A stretch of 64,000 nucleotides of DNA from Streptomyces sp. NBC_01591 (lineage in GTDB: Bacteria; Actinomycetota; Actinomycetes; Streptomycetales; Streptomycetaceae): NCBI RefSeq assembly GCF_035918155.1, contig NZ_CP109327.1:2728001-2792000 (forward strand). Reading direction: 5' to 3'. Both the position numbers and the translations under genes were made by a program. A model generated the notes under the pieces. The model searched no databases and was not told where the DNA came from. It was given only the letters and a program-made list of their open reading frames with translations. This document shows, piece after piece, positions 15,750 through 23,355 of this stretch (position 1 is the stretch's first letter; each line of letters starts with the position of its first letter).

Positions 15750-16762
15750 AGTTCGACACCGCGTACTACGAGAGCGTCATCGACCAGCACAGTTACGAAC
15801 GTCTGGGGCTCGGCGCCATCGACTTCGGCCTCGCGGGGATGAGCCCCGACGACCTGCACACGAAATGGGTGTGCCATACCGGAGCGCGCCAGTTCGCGGA
15901 GGCGGTCGCGGACGGTCAGCCCACGATCGTCACCACCGGGGTCGGGCTCGGGGGGCCGCCCCACGCCGGCACCCTCTTTCAGCTGCTGCGCGCCGTCAAG
16001 CTGCAGCAGTGCGGGCTCGACGTGCAGATCGTGCTGGGCGATCTCGACTCCTACAACGCCCGCCGCACGCCCCTGGACTCGGTACGGAGACTCGCCGACC
16101 AGTACGAGGAGTTCGTCCTGCGTCTCGGGTTCGACGCCGTGCGGGGTGTGCTGCGCAGGCAGGAGGGCGAGACCGAGGTCCTGGCCACCGCGTTCCTGCT
16201 GTCACGCCACCTGGACGACGACGACTTCCAGTGGGCGGAGGAGGACCTCGCCGGTCTCTACCGCAACCACGGGGTCTTCGACCACCTCAACTACGGGATG
16301 AAGCAGGCAACCCTGCTCATGGCCGCGGACTTCGTCCATCTCCTCGGCGAAGGGCGTCACGTCCTGGTCTCCCTCGGGGTCGACGAGCACAAGTACGTCG
16401 CCCTCGCCCGGCGCGGGGCGAAGCGCTGGGGCCTGCCCGCGGAACGGCTGTCCGGCATCTACACCAAGATGATCCCGGGCTTCGGTGGCCTCCCCAAGAT
16501 GAGCAAGAGCATCCCCGGCTCCGGCATCGACGCCTCCATGTGCGCCGAGGACATCCGGGCCCTGCTCAGGGCGGACACCGACACCTCCCCCACCGACGAC
16601 GGCTCGGCACTCCTTCAGATGTACGCGTGCCTGCCCGAGGTCGACGGCCGGGAGTACGCCCGGGCCTCGACCGCGCGCCGTGCCGGCGGCACCGAATGGC
16701 ACACCGTTCGCAAACAGTTGGTCGAGCGGATGCTCTCGCTGTTCTCCCACTGGCCGAAGTAA
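15746..16762 (+). CDS. Free-standing class Ic aminoacyl-tRNA-synthetase-like enzyme (Trp/TyrRS fold)
   Basis: 338 residues. A Rossmann catalytic domain begins near residue 60 (VTTGVGLGGPPHAGTLFQL), where H73-A-G75 stands for the HIGH signature. The second signature is intact as KMSKS at 251-255, followed by IPGSGI. Spacing and the VLGDLDSYNARRT segment resemble archaeal-type TrpRS/TyrRS. No S4 or clear anticodon-binding domain is present. It is embedded between a radical SAM gene and a methyltransferase gene in one operon, so a role in activating an amino acid for a small molecule, with or without tRNA, is more likely than in translation. Specificity unknown. Confidence 0.8.
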   Translation: MKFDTAYYESVIDQHSYERLGLGAIDFGLAGMSPDDLHTKWVCHTGARQFAEAVADGQPTIVTTGVGLGGPPHAGTLFQLLRAVKLQQCGLDVQIVLGDLDSYNARRTPLDSVRRLADQYEEFVLRLGFDAVRGVLRRQEGETEVLATAFLLSRHLDDDDFQWAEEDLAGLYRNHGVFDHLNYGMKQATLLMAADFVHLLGEGRHVLVSLGVDEHKYVALARRGAKRWGLPAERLSGIYTKMIPGFGGLPKMSKSIPGSGIDASMCAEDIRALLRADTDTSPTDDGSALLQMYACLPEVDGREYARASTARRAGGTEWHTVRKQLVERMLSLFSHWPK

Positions 16763-16776
16763 GCAAGGAGCATCTC

Positions 16777-17487
16777 GTGCACACAGACACCACGACCGCC
16801 CGCCGACCCCTCGGCGACGCCGAGTCCTACTTCATCAGGAGCGGCTACCGCAGCCGGGACCGGGTGGAGTACTTCCTCGACGAGACGGACGAGGCCGTGA
16901 CTTGGCAGCCCGACGTCTATCCCTACGCCGCCGCTCGGGCCAGGGAGCTCGGCCGCGATGTCGTGATCGACATCGGCTGCGGCCGGGCGGGCAAACTGGC
17001 GTCGCTGGCCTACGAGTACCCGGCCTGGTCCTTCATCGGCGTGGACTTCGGGGACAACCTCGTGTGGTGCCGCGACAACCACCCCTTCGGCGAGTGGATC
17101 GAGGTCGATCTCGAATCGGCCGAGCGTCTGCCCATCGACCCCGCCCTGGTACGCCGGTCCATCGTGGTCTGCTCCGACGTGATCGAGCACCTGGTGAATC
17201 CGGTTCCGGCCCTGTCCCTGATCCGTGGCCTCCTCCTGGAGGGAAGCGCCGCCGCCGTACTTTCCACGCCTGCCCGCGAGTGCCGCAGCGGTTACGACAC
17301 TCCCGGACCGCCCCGCAATCCCAGTCATGTGCGGGAGTGGGCGAGCGACGAATTCCAGGCGCTGCTGAAGGCTTCGGGCTTCGCGATCCACCACGCCGAG
17401 CTCACGCGAAGCGACGACGCCTCCAACGGCCTCTCCACCCAGCTGCTCCTCGTCGGCGCGGAAGAGGCGGAGGTAGAACAGCGGTGA
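16777..17487 (+). CDS. SAM-dependent class I methyltransferase
   Basis: 236 residues from a GTG with AAGGAG 6 bases upstream, 14 bases after the synthetase-like gene. Motif I is VIDIGCGRAGKLAS, motif II is FIGVDFG, and SIVVCSDVIEHLVNP matches the post-II/III region of the Methyltransf_11/23 type that act on small molecules (O-, N- or C-methylation). The N-terminal SYFIRSGYRSRDRVEYFLDE helix is probably the substrate lid. It shares a 4-base GTGA overlap with the following glycosyltransferase gene. Confidence 0.85.
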   Translation: MHTDTTTARRPLGDAESYFIRSGYRSRDRVEYFLDETDEAVTWQPDVYPYAAARARELGRDVVIDIGCGRAGKLASLAYEYPAWSFIGVDFGDNLVWCRDNHPFGEWIEVDLESAERLPIDPALVRRSIVVCSDVIEHLVNPVPALSLIRGLLLEGSAAAVLSTPARECRSGYDTPGPPRNPSHVREWASDEFQALLKASGFAIHHAELTRSDDASNGLSTQLLLVGAEEAEVEQR

Positions 17488-18572
17488 CAGCGGTTCCCCG
17501 GTCCGAGGGCATGCGTGTCGTTCACCTCCCGGCTCGTACACCGTACGCGTGGAAACTACGGAGCCACGACTTCCACATCCTGAACGGAACCGAGATCCCC
17601 GGCGGCGACACGGTGCCGACGGCGGTCAACGCCACCTGGCTCCTCGAACATGCCCCTCTCACCTGGCTCGATGTCCTGCACCTGCACCACATCGACTTCG
17701 AGGACCCCGCCACTCTGGAGCGCCTGCTCGACGCGTGCGTGGGCGACGGAGTGAAGGTGGTCTTCACCGCCCACGACACTCGGCCCATGGTCGGCAGCGC
17801 CGAGGACTTCACCACACGGCTGCGGTTGCTCCACTCGGCCGAGGTGAGCTGGGTCTGCCTCACCGAAGGCTCTGTCACCAAACTGACCGAGGTCCTCAGC
17901 AAGCGTCCCGACGCGGCCGTCGTCCCCCACGGGTACGTCGCGGCCCCGGAGGAACTGGCCGGCCTGGAGCGCGAGCCCAGCGCCTCGCCCCGGTACCTCA
18001 TGTTCGGGGCCTCACGGGCCAGCCGGGACCAGTTATCCACCCTGGCCAACTGGAGTCTGGGGATCACGAACCCCGACAGCACCCTCCACGTCCTTCTGCG
18101 CGCCTTCAGTCCTGCCGACTTCGCCGACGGAGGCCGCGCTCCGCTGCTACTGGAGACGGCCCGGCGCGATCCCCGTATCCGTCTGACCATGCGCCCGTAT
18201 CCCACGGACGAGGAAGTGGTCGAAGCCGGCCTGGCATCGGACGCGCTGCTGCTCCCCTACCTCTGGGGCAGCCACTCCGGCCAGCTGGAGCTGGCCTTCG
18301 ACCTGAACCTGCTCCCGGTCTGCTCCCTCACGGGACACCTGACCGAGCAGTACGAGCAGCACAAGGGGCTGGTCGAGGAGCCTGAGTGGTTCGACTGGTC
18401 GCAGGGGCACCCCAATCTCTTCGGAGAGAGGTTCCTGACCGCCCTGGAGAACGCGGCGGCTCGGCTCGACTCCAGGCCACGCCGTCTGGATCGTGAGTTC
18501 CTCGACCACAGGGCTCAGGAACATCAAGCGATTCTGCGGCAGTACGCCCGCGTGTACGGAGGTGACCGATGA
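17484..18572 (+). CDS. GT-B fold glycosyltransferase (GT4-like)
   Basis: 362 residues from the GTG overlapping the methyltransferase stop. N-terminal domain has RVVHLPARTPYAWKL and VVFTAHDTRPM, the central linker includes AAVVPHGYV, and the C-terminal domain has DALLLPYLWGSHSGQLELA where GT4 enzymes bind the donor nucleotide. The domain order fits a retaining GT-B enzyme; the E-X7-E motif is not perfect. Cytosolic, presumably transferring a sugar to the pathway product or a lipid-linked precursor. Confidence 0.7.
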   Translation: MTAVPRSEGMRVVHLPARTPYAWKLRSHDFHILNGTEIPGGDTVPTAVNATWLLEHAPLTWLDVLHLHHIDFEDPATLERLLDACVGDGVKVVFTAHDTRPMVGSAEDFTTRLRLLHSAEVSWVCLTEGSVTKLTEVLSKRPDAAVVPHGYVAAPEELAGLEREPSASPRYLMFGASRASRDQLSTLANWSLGITNPDSTLHVLLRAFSPADFADGGRAPLLLETARRDPRIRLTMRPYPTDEEVVEAGLASDALLLPYLWGSHSGQLELAFDLNLLPVCSLTGHLTEQYEQHKGLVEEPEWFDWSQGHPNLFGERFLTALENAAARLDSRPRRLDREFLDHRAQEHQAILRQYARVYGGDR

Positions 18573-19486
18573 ACGGCCCGCCTCGTATTTCGTGCGTGAT
18601 CCTGTGCCACAACTACGGCCGGTATCTCGACCGGGCCATAACGAGCTGCCTGGAACAGGAACCCGGAGACTTCGTCCTGCACGAGGTGATCGTCATCGAC
18701 GACGGTTCCATCGACGAGACCGAAGACGTGTGCCTGCGCCACGCGGGAAACGACAAGGTCAAGATCCTTCGGAGGAACCAGCAGGGTTTCGGACAGACCC
18801 TGACCGACGCCTTTCTCGTCAGCACCGGTGACTGGGTGGCTCCGCTCGACGCCGACGACTGGTTCCACCCGTCGAAGCTGCGTACCTGCGCCGAGGCGAT
18901 GACAGGTGGGACGCTGTTCATCGAGCACTGGGAGCACGTGGTCGACTCCGACGGGAACCCGATGTTGAAGGAGCCGCACCCGGGCGGGAACACGAGCACG
19001 CTGGTGGTCCACCGCGATGCCGCCCTGAGCCTCCTTCCGGTGAGCAACGAGATCTTCTTCCACGCGTTGCGCGAGGCCGGCCGAGGCATCGCCCTCCGGG
19101 ATCCGTTGACCTTCTACCGGGTCCACCCCCGCAGCATGACCGACCGCGGTACGCCCGGCGTCTCACAGGACTACCGGGCCGAGGTCTGCGTCACGCTCTC
19201 GGACCGTCTCCGTGCGATGGACGGGAATCCTCCCGCGTGGGCGGACAGTCGCCGGCTACGAAGGAGCTCCTGGCATTTCCGCACGCTGGCCTTCGGCCAC
19301 CGGGTGGAATCCGCCATGCAGCGGGAGAAGCGCCTGTCCGCGGTGCTCCTGATTCCAGGAATGCTCATGGGCACGCTCCGTTCCCGTGACCCGATAAAGC
19401 CGTGGCTCCGGTCGCTTTCCAGTACGGTCGCGGGACGGCCGCTGGTGCGGCTGACTGCAGGCCCGGGACAACCGGGTCATTCATGA
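18569..19486 (+). CDS. Family 2 glycosyltransferase
   Basis: 305 residues, GGAGGTG 4 bases before the ATG, overlapping the previous gene by 4 bases. GT2 hallmarks: SCVILCHNYGRYLDRAITSC, EVIVIDDGSIDET for nucleotide-sugar binding, and the DXD-like LDADDWFHPSK. No transmembrane segment is evident, so it is a soluble inverting transferase. Last gene of the coupled operon; the next gene (TyrRS) follows after 99 bases. Confidence 0.85.
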   Translation: MNGPPRISCVILCHNYGRYLDRAITSCLEQEPGDFVLHEVIVIDDGSIDETEDVCLRHAGNDKVKILRRNQQGFGQTLTDAFLVSTGDWVAPLDADDWFHPSKLRTCAEAMTGGTLFIEHWEHVVDSDGNPMLKEPHPGGNTSTLVVHRDAALSLLPVSNEIFFHALREAGRGIALRDPLTFYRVHPRSMTDRGTPGVSQDYRAEVCVTLSDRLRAMDGNPPAWADSRRLRRSSWHFRTLAFGHRVESAMQREKRLSAVLLIPGMLMGTLRSRDPIKPWLRSLSSTVAGRPLVRLTAGPGQPGHS

Positions 19487-19585
19487 TCAATCCGACGATG
19501 TAATGAAGTTGGCGATGATAAAATTGCCGCTTCCAATCCCACTACTGGTCAGGCCAGTTGTCCGACGCAGGAGCGTATAGGCGCC

Positions 19586-20989
19586 ATGAGCCGTTTGAGC
19601 GAGTCCGTCACCCGTGTCATGCACATCCTCGATGGAGCGGACCTGGGCGCGGACTATACGGCCGCGCAGCTGCTCGGCGAGACAACAGCACGGCGCTCCC
19701 TCGACCTCTCCGACCTCTCCCCCCGCGAGCAGGCGGCCCTGGTCGAGGGGCGCGCGAACCACCTGATCCCCTCGGCCGCGGCACTCGCCGAGAAGATCGA
19801 GGCCGCGCAGGCGGCGGGACGACCGTTCGTCGTCAAGTACGGCATCGACCCGACCTCGCCCGATGTCCACCTCGGCCACGCGGTGCCGATCATCATCGCC
19901 AGCCGGTTCCAGCGGATGGGCCACCACGTCGTCTTCATCATCGGCGACGTCACGGCCAAGATCGGCGATCCGTCGGGACGCTCCTCGGAGCGACCGCCCC
20001 TCACCGACGAGGACATCGCTCGCAACCTGAGTGGCTACCAGCAGCAGGTCACACCGTTCATCGACTTCGAGCGGGCCGACCTGCGCTTCAACGGCGAGTG
20101 GCTGAACAAGGTCACCCTGCCGGAGCTCGTCGGGGTCCTGGCCCGGGTCCCGGTCTCCATGTCGCTCCAGCGCGAGGACTTCCGCACCCGGCTCGCCGAG
20201 GGCCACGGGCTGTCCATCGCCGAGCTCGTCTACTCCGTCGTCATGGCCTGGGACTCGGTGGCTATCGACGCCGATGTCGAACTCGGCGGCATGGACCAGC
20301 TGCTGAACCTCCAGATGTGCCGCAAGGTCATGGAGATCTCGGACCAGACCCCCGAGGTCGTCATCACCACCTCGCTCATCGAGGGTACCGACGGTACGGG
20401 CGCCAAGATGAGCAAGAGCAAGGGCAACTACGTGGGCCTGACGGCATCGCCTGATGACGTCTACGGCCGGCTGATGTCCATCCCCGACCACCTCACCGAG
20501 CCGTACCTCCAGCTGCTCACCGAGTGGACGGACGACGAGATCCGCGTGCTCACCAAGCGCCTGGAGGAGGGAACCGCGCACCCGATGGCGATCAAGCGGA
20601 TCCTCGCCGGGGAAGTGGTGGCAGCTCTCCACGGCCTGGACGCCGCTGCCGCCGCACGCGCGGAGTTCACGGCGCGCTTCTCCAAGCGCTCCTTCGGCGA
20701 CACTCAGAACCTCCCCGTCATCTCCCTGAAGGACCACTCCGAGGACACGCTCGGGGCACTGATCCGTCACACGCTGGACTTCGCTCCCAGCATCTCCGCC
20801 GTGCGCCGCGTGGCCCAGCAGAACGGCCTCCGCCTCATCCTCGAGTCGGACGGAGAGCAGCAGACCACGCAGCTCACGGAGGCTTCTGTCCAGCAGGTGC
20901 TCAGCGCGGTCGTGAGCGAGGTCGGGGCACTCGATGGTGCCGAGCTGTACCTCAAGGTGGGCCGCAAGGTCGCCCGCATCAACCTCTGA
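19586..20989 (+). CDS. tyrS: Tyrosyl-tRNA synthetase, second type; candidate self-resistance copy
   Basis: 467 residues. Class Ic synthetase with HLGH at 95-98, GDPSGRSSERPPL, the tyrosine-site segment GGMDQLLNLQMCR, KMSKS at 274-278 and a C-terminal ~70-residue S4-like RNA-binding part ending LKVGRKVARINL. Features such as RFNGEWLNKVT and the GTDGTGAKMSKSKGNY loop resemble the TyrZ-type enzyme seen in many Gram-negatives rather than the usual ~420-residue actinobacterial TyrRS. It lies directly after the biosynthetic operon, with its own strong terminator. Such placement fits a drug-tolerant duplicate protecting the producer, but a housekeeping role cannot be excluded from this window. Confidence 0.9.
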   Translation: MSRLSESVTRVMHILDGADLGADYTAAQLLGETTARRSLDLSDLSPREQAALVEGRANHLIPSAAALAEKIEAAQAAGRPFVVKYGIDPTSPDVHLGHAVPIIIASRFQRMGHHVVFIIGDVTAKIGDPSGRSSERPPLTDEDIARNLSGYQQQVTPFIDFERADLRFNGEWLNKVTLPELVGVLARVPVSMSLQREDFRTRLAEGHGLSIAELVYSVVMAWDSVAIDADVELGGMDQLLNLQMCRKVMEISDQTPEVVITTSLIEGTDGTGAKMSKSKGNYVGLTASPDDVYGRLMSIPDHLTEPYLQLLTEWTDDEIRVLTKRLEEGTAHPMAIKRILAGEVVAALHGLDAAAAARAEFTARFSKRSFGDTQNLPVISLKDHSEDTLGALIRHTLDFAPSISAVRRVAQQNGLRLILESDGEQQTTQLTEASVQQVLSAVVSEVGALDGAELYLKVGRKVARINL

Positions 20990-20998
20990 GGTCATGTG

Positions 20999-21030
20999 CG
21001 GCGCCGACTCACCTGCGTGAGTCGGCGCCG
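20999..21030 (+). terminator. Rho-independent terminator after TyrRS
   Basis: Perfect 13-base inverted repeat (CGGCGCCGACTCA ... TGAGTCGGCGCCG) with a 6-base loop, 10 bases after the TyrRS stop and followed by TTCTGTT. Confidence 0.85.
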
Positions 21031-21262
21031 TTCTGTTGCCTCCTCCGACGATCGAGGGATCACATGGCGTAGTTGGAAGCTGACGCATACATGGGTCGAG
21101 TTTCTGCCGCCTGGCCTCTGACGCAACCAGTTCTGGATGCCCGACCCGACCGCTGGGCACGCCCTTGCCTCACGGCAGTTGCAGAACGGCACGCGAACGC
21201 CAACAGCACTATGTCTGATCGCTCCGACCCAGCTCGGCGGCGTCCGTCGACCCCACACTCCT

Positions 21263-21313
21263 GGGACTTTTCAGGGACTTTCAACACTGTCTGAGGGACT
21301 TCCGAGGGACTTT
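21263..21313. repeat. Four GGGACTT repeats in two helically phased pairs
   Basis: GGGACTTT occurs at 21263, 21274 and 21306 and GGGACTTC at 21295. Start-to-start spacing is 11, 21 and 11 bases, so the copies lie on about the same face of the helix. Such phased direct repeats are typical of arm-type recombinase or accessory-factor sites. Confidence 0.6.
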
Positions 21314-21347
21314 CCGCCGCGTAACGCGGCAAGCCCCCGAAAGACCG

Positions 21348-21381
21348 GAAAGGGCCTCCGACGCAGGTCAGAGGCCCTTTC
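21348..21381 (-). terminator. Hairpin downstream of rnpB
   Basis: GAAAGGGCCTC and its exact complement GAGGCCCTTTC flank a 12-base loop, 22 bases beyond the 3' end of rnpB. The T-run within the stem makes it usable in both directions. Confidence 0.65.
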
Positions 21382-21402
21382 TCAGGCAAAACCGCAGATG
21401 GC

Positions 21403-21814
21403 GGCAGACGAGTCGGGCTGTACGCCGGGTTCTGTCGCCCGGTCGCCTCGCGGCGGCCGGGGAGACGGCCATCCATCTAGGACCGGCATTGCTGCCGGTC
21501 TCGTGCGGTCTACCCGCGAACTCGGGCGGGCCGCCCTCGATCATTCGCGCAGGGCTGCCTTGCGGCGGCCCCTCTTGACCTTGCTCCGGGTGGGGTTTAC
21601 CTAGCCGCCTGAGTCACCTCAGGCGCTGGTGGTCTCTTACACCACCGTTTCACCCTTACCGAGGACCGAAGTCCCCGGCGGTCTGTTTTCTGTGGCACTG
21701 TCCCGCGGGTCACCCCGGGTGGCCGTTAGCCATCACCCTGCCCTGTGGAGCCCGGACGTTCCTCGGGGAGATCCGAAGATCCCCACGCGGCCGTCCGCCC
21801 GGCTCGTCTGCCGT
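21403..21814 (-). ncRNA. rnpB: RNase P RNA (rnpB), bacterial type A
   Basis: On the minus strand the P1 stem pairs GGCAGACGAGCCGGG at the 5' end with CCCGACTCGTCTGCC at the 3' end with one mismatch. Conserved core elements read in order: GAGGAACGTCCGGGCTCCA (CR I region), ACAGAAAACAGACCGCC, GGTAAGGGTGAAACGGTGG, GTAAGAGACCACCAGC, and near the 3' end ACAGAACCCGGCGTACAG. These identify catalytic RNA of RNase P, which matures tRNA 5' ends. Boundaries are set by P1 and may be off by a few bases. Confidence 0.96.
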
Positions 21815-21819
21815 GCCGA

Positions 21820-21830
21820 CCATGCTACCC
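21820..21830 (-). promoter_or_regulatory. Candidate -10 element of rnpB
   Basis: TAGCAT (minus strand, 21827-21822) lies about 7 bases before the inferred 5' end of rnpB, the right distance for a sigma-70-type -10 hexamer. A clear -35 was not recognised. Confidence 0.4.
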
Positions 21831-21861
21831 GTCCGGCGAGAGCCGCCGACCGGGGCCGGGT

Positions 21862-22440
21862 TCAGATGAGTTCCTCGGTCTCCAGATCGAAGGCGAACGG
21901 CGCCGGGAGAGTGAGCCGCTTGCCGAACGGGATCGTGCAGTGCTGGCGGTAGTCGTCGCCCTCCGGGTCGCTGAACAGCGTCAGCGAGGACTGCTCCCGG
22001 TCGACCAGGAGGTAGAGCGGGATGGGTCCGCGGGCGTAACAGTGACGCTTGTCCGTGCGGTCCGCCCGGGGCTTGGTCGAGGTGACCTCGACGACGAGGG
22101 CTACTCCCTCGCACGGCATCCAAGGGTCGGCTCCCCGGTACAGACGCAGTTCGGTGGGGGCGAAGGTGCCGTCGGGAATGACGTGGTTCTTGGGACAGCG
22201 TCCGCCGCTCGTCAGCTTCAGTCCTTTGTTCCCGGAAAAATCCATATCGGTCTGAGCCAGCCTGATCACCTGCTTCATGATCAGGCTGATGTAGTCCTCG
22301 TGGTCCCCGTCCGGCGGCGGTGTCACGACGATTTCCCCCTCGATCAGCTCGGCCCGGAAGCCTTCCGGCGTATTCAGCGCCAGGAAGCCCTCCAGCAGGA
22401 CGTCGGCCTGCGTGAGCAGTTCATGCGGCATGGCAGTCAT
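21862..22440 (-). CDS. Uma2-family (DUF820) restriction-endonuclease-fold protein
   Basis: 192 residues from MTAMPHELL, with AAGGGG 8 bases upstream. The PD-(D/E)XK-like core is visible: RAELIEGEIVVTP near the N-terminus, NHVIPDGTF with the catalytic Asp, and ALVVEVTSTKPRADRTDK carrying the E-X-T-S-K element. Streptomyces carry many such paralogues, usually single genes without a methylase, and their biological role is unproven. Confidence 0.85.
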   Translation of the reverse strand: MTAMPHELLTQADVLLEGFLALNTPEGFRAELIEGEIVVTPPPDGDHEDYISLIMKQVIRLAQTDMDFSGNKGLKLTSGGRCPKNHVIPDGTFAPTELRLYRGADPWMPCEGVALVVEVTSTKPRADRTDKRHCYARGPIPLYLLVDREQSSLTLFSDPEGDDYRQHCTIPFGKRLTLPAPFAFDLETEELI

Positions 22441-22573
22441 GTCACGCCCCTTCCTCGGTCGCTCGCCAGATTGGGACATCGATGGGCCCGCCGTCCGTGA
22501 GATGGGAGTACGTCCTCCGATCGTGGCACAGGCGGGCCCGGAGTTGTCGGATACGGAGAGGGTGCAGTGAGCG

Positions 22574-22596
22574 CTTGACCCTGCCGCAGCGTCAAG
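22574..22596. promoter_or_regulatory. MerR-type operator/promoter (CTTGAC ... GTCAAG)
   Basis: Near-perfect 23-base palindrome: CTTGACC, a CTGCCGCAG core and CGTCAAG, ending 15 bases before the MerR ATG. CTTGAC as -35 inside a dyad is the classical MerR promoter form, so autoregulation is expected. Confidence 0.7.
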
Positions 22597-22611
22597 GTTT
22601 CTACTGGCTCC

Positions 22612-23355
22612 ATGCGCATCGGAGAGATAGCCGAACTCGTCGGGGTCACCTCGCGGGCGATCCGGCACTACCACCACATCGGGCTGCTTCCCGAGCCCGG
22701 ACGCCGGGCCAACGGCTACCGCGTCTACGGCGTGCGGGACGCCGTGGTGCTGGCCCGGATCCGGCGGCTCACCGAGATCGGGCTCGGGCTGGACGAGGTG
22801 CGGGACGTGCTCGCCGACGCGGAGGGGCGCGAGCTCATGGAAGTGCTCGCCGAGCTGGACGCGGATCTGGCCCGGCAGGAGAGCGGGATCCGGGAGCGGC
22901 GGCGTCGGCTGGCCCGGCTGCTGGACGGGCCGGTCTCCGCCGAGGAGCCCGTGTCGCCGGCCCTTGCCGAATTGCTCGGTACGGTCCCGGCGACCGGCTC
23001 CCCCACGGCCGCCAAGGACCGCGAGCATCTCGTACTGCTGGACACCACGGGCGGCGGCAGTGAGCTCTACGCCGCGCTGGCGCCGCTGGCCGAGGACCCG
23101 GCCGTGCACGCGCTGTACGAGCGGCTGGACGCGCTGGACGGGGCGCCCGTGGATGATCCGCGGATCCCTCCGCTCGCCGCCGATCTGGCGGCCGTCGTGC
23201 CGGACGGGGTGCTGGCGGCGATCCCCTCCGACGGGCCGGTCATGACGGGGTTCGGTGAGGCGCTGCTCGACGACTACGCGCCCGCGCAGGCCGAGGTGGT
23301 GCGCCGGATGATGGCGGCCCTGACGGCGCGCGTGGCGGGGAGGGCGGCGGGATGA
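22612..23355 (+). CDS. MerR-family transcriptional regulator
   Basis: 247 residues. A winged helix-turn-helix at the N-terminus (MRIGEIAELVGVTSRAIRHY, then HHIGLLPEPGRRANGYRVYG) followed by an antiparallel coiled-coil dimerisation helix (residues ~75-105), and a ~140-residue C-terminal domain (LAPLAEDPAVHALYERLDAL) that may bind a small molecule. No cysteine metal site is seen. It overlaps the next gene's ATG by 4 bases and is preceded by a dyad containing its own promoter. Confidence 0.9.
   Translation: MRIGEIAELVGVTSRAIRHYHHIGLLPEPGRRANGYRVYGVRDAVVLARIRRLTEIGLGLDEVRDVLADAEGRELMEVLAELDADLARQESGIRERRRRLARLLDGPVSAEEPVSPALAELLGTVPATGSPTAAKDREHLVLLDTTGGGSELYAALAPLAEDPAVHALYERLDALDGAPVDDPRIPPLAADLAAVVPDGVLAAIPSDGPVMTGFGEALLDDYAPAQAEVVRRMMAALTARVAGRAAG

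Larger units (their letters stand above)
21031..21402. other. Intergenic region between TyrRS and rnpB
   Basis: 372 bases without a supported gene; ORFs on both strands lack domain content. It holds four GGGACTT repeats (21263-21313), a short GCCGCG-TAA-CGCGGC palindrome (21316-21330) and a hairpin at 21348-21381. No tRNA gene was recognised. Confidence 0.6.

Noticed and set aside
19487..19585. A T-box or attenuator leader upstream of TyrRS
   Set aside because: The 99-base gap is too short for a T-box, and no T-box sequence or specifier stem was found.
21031..21402. A tRNA gene as integration target next to the GGGACTT repeats
   Set aside because: No cloverleaf with a TTCRA-type T loop could be built by eye on either strand.
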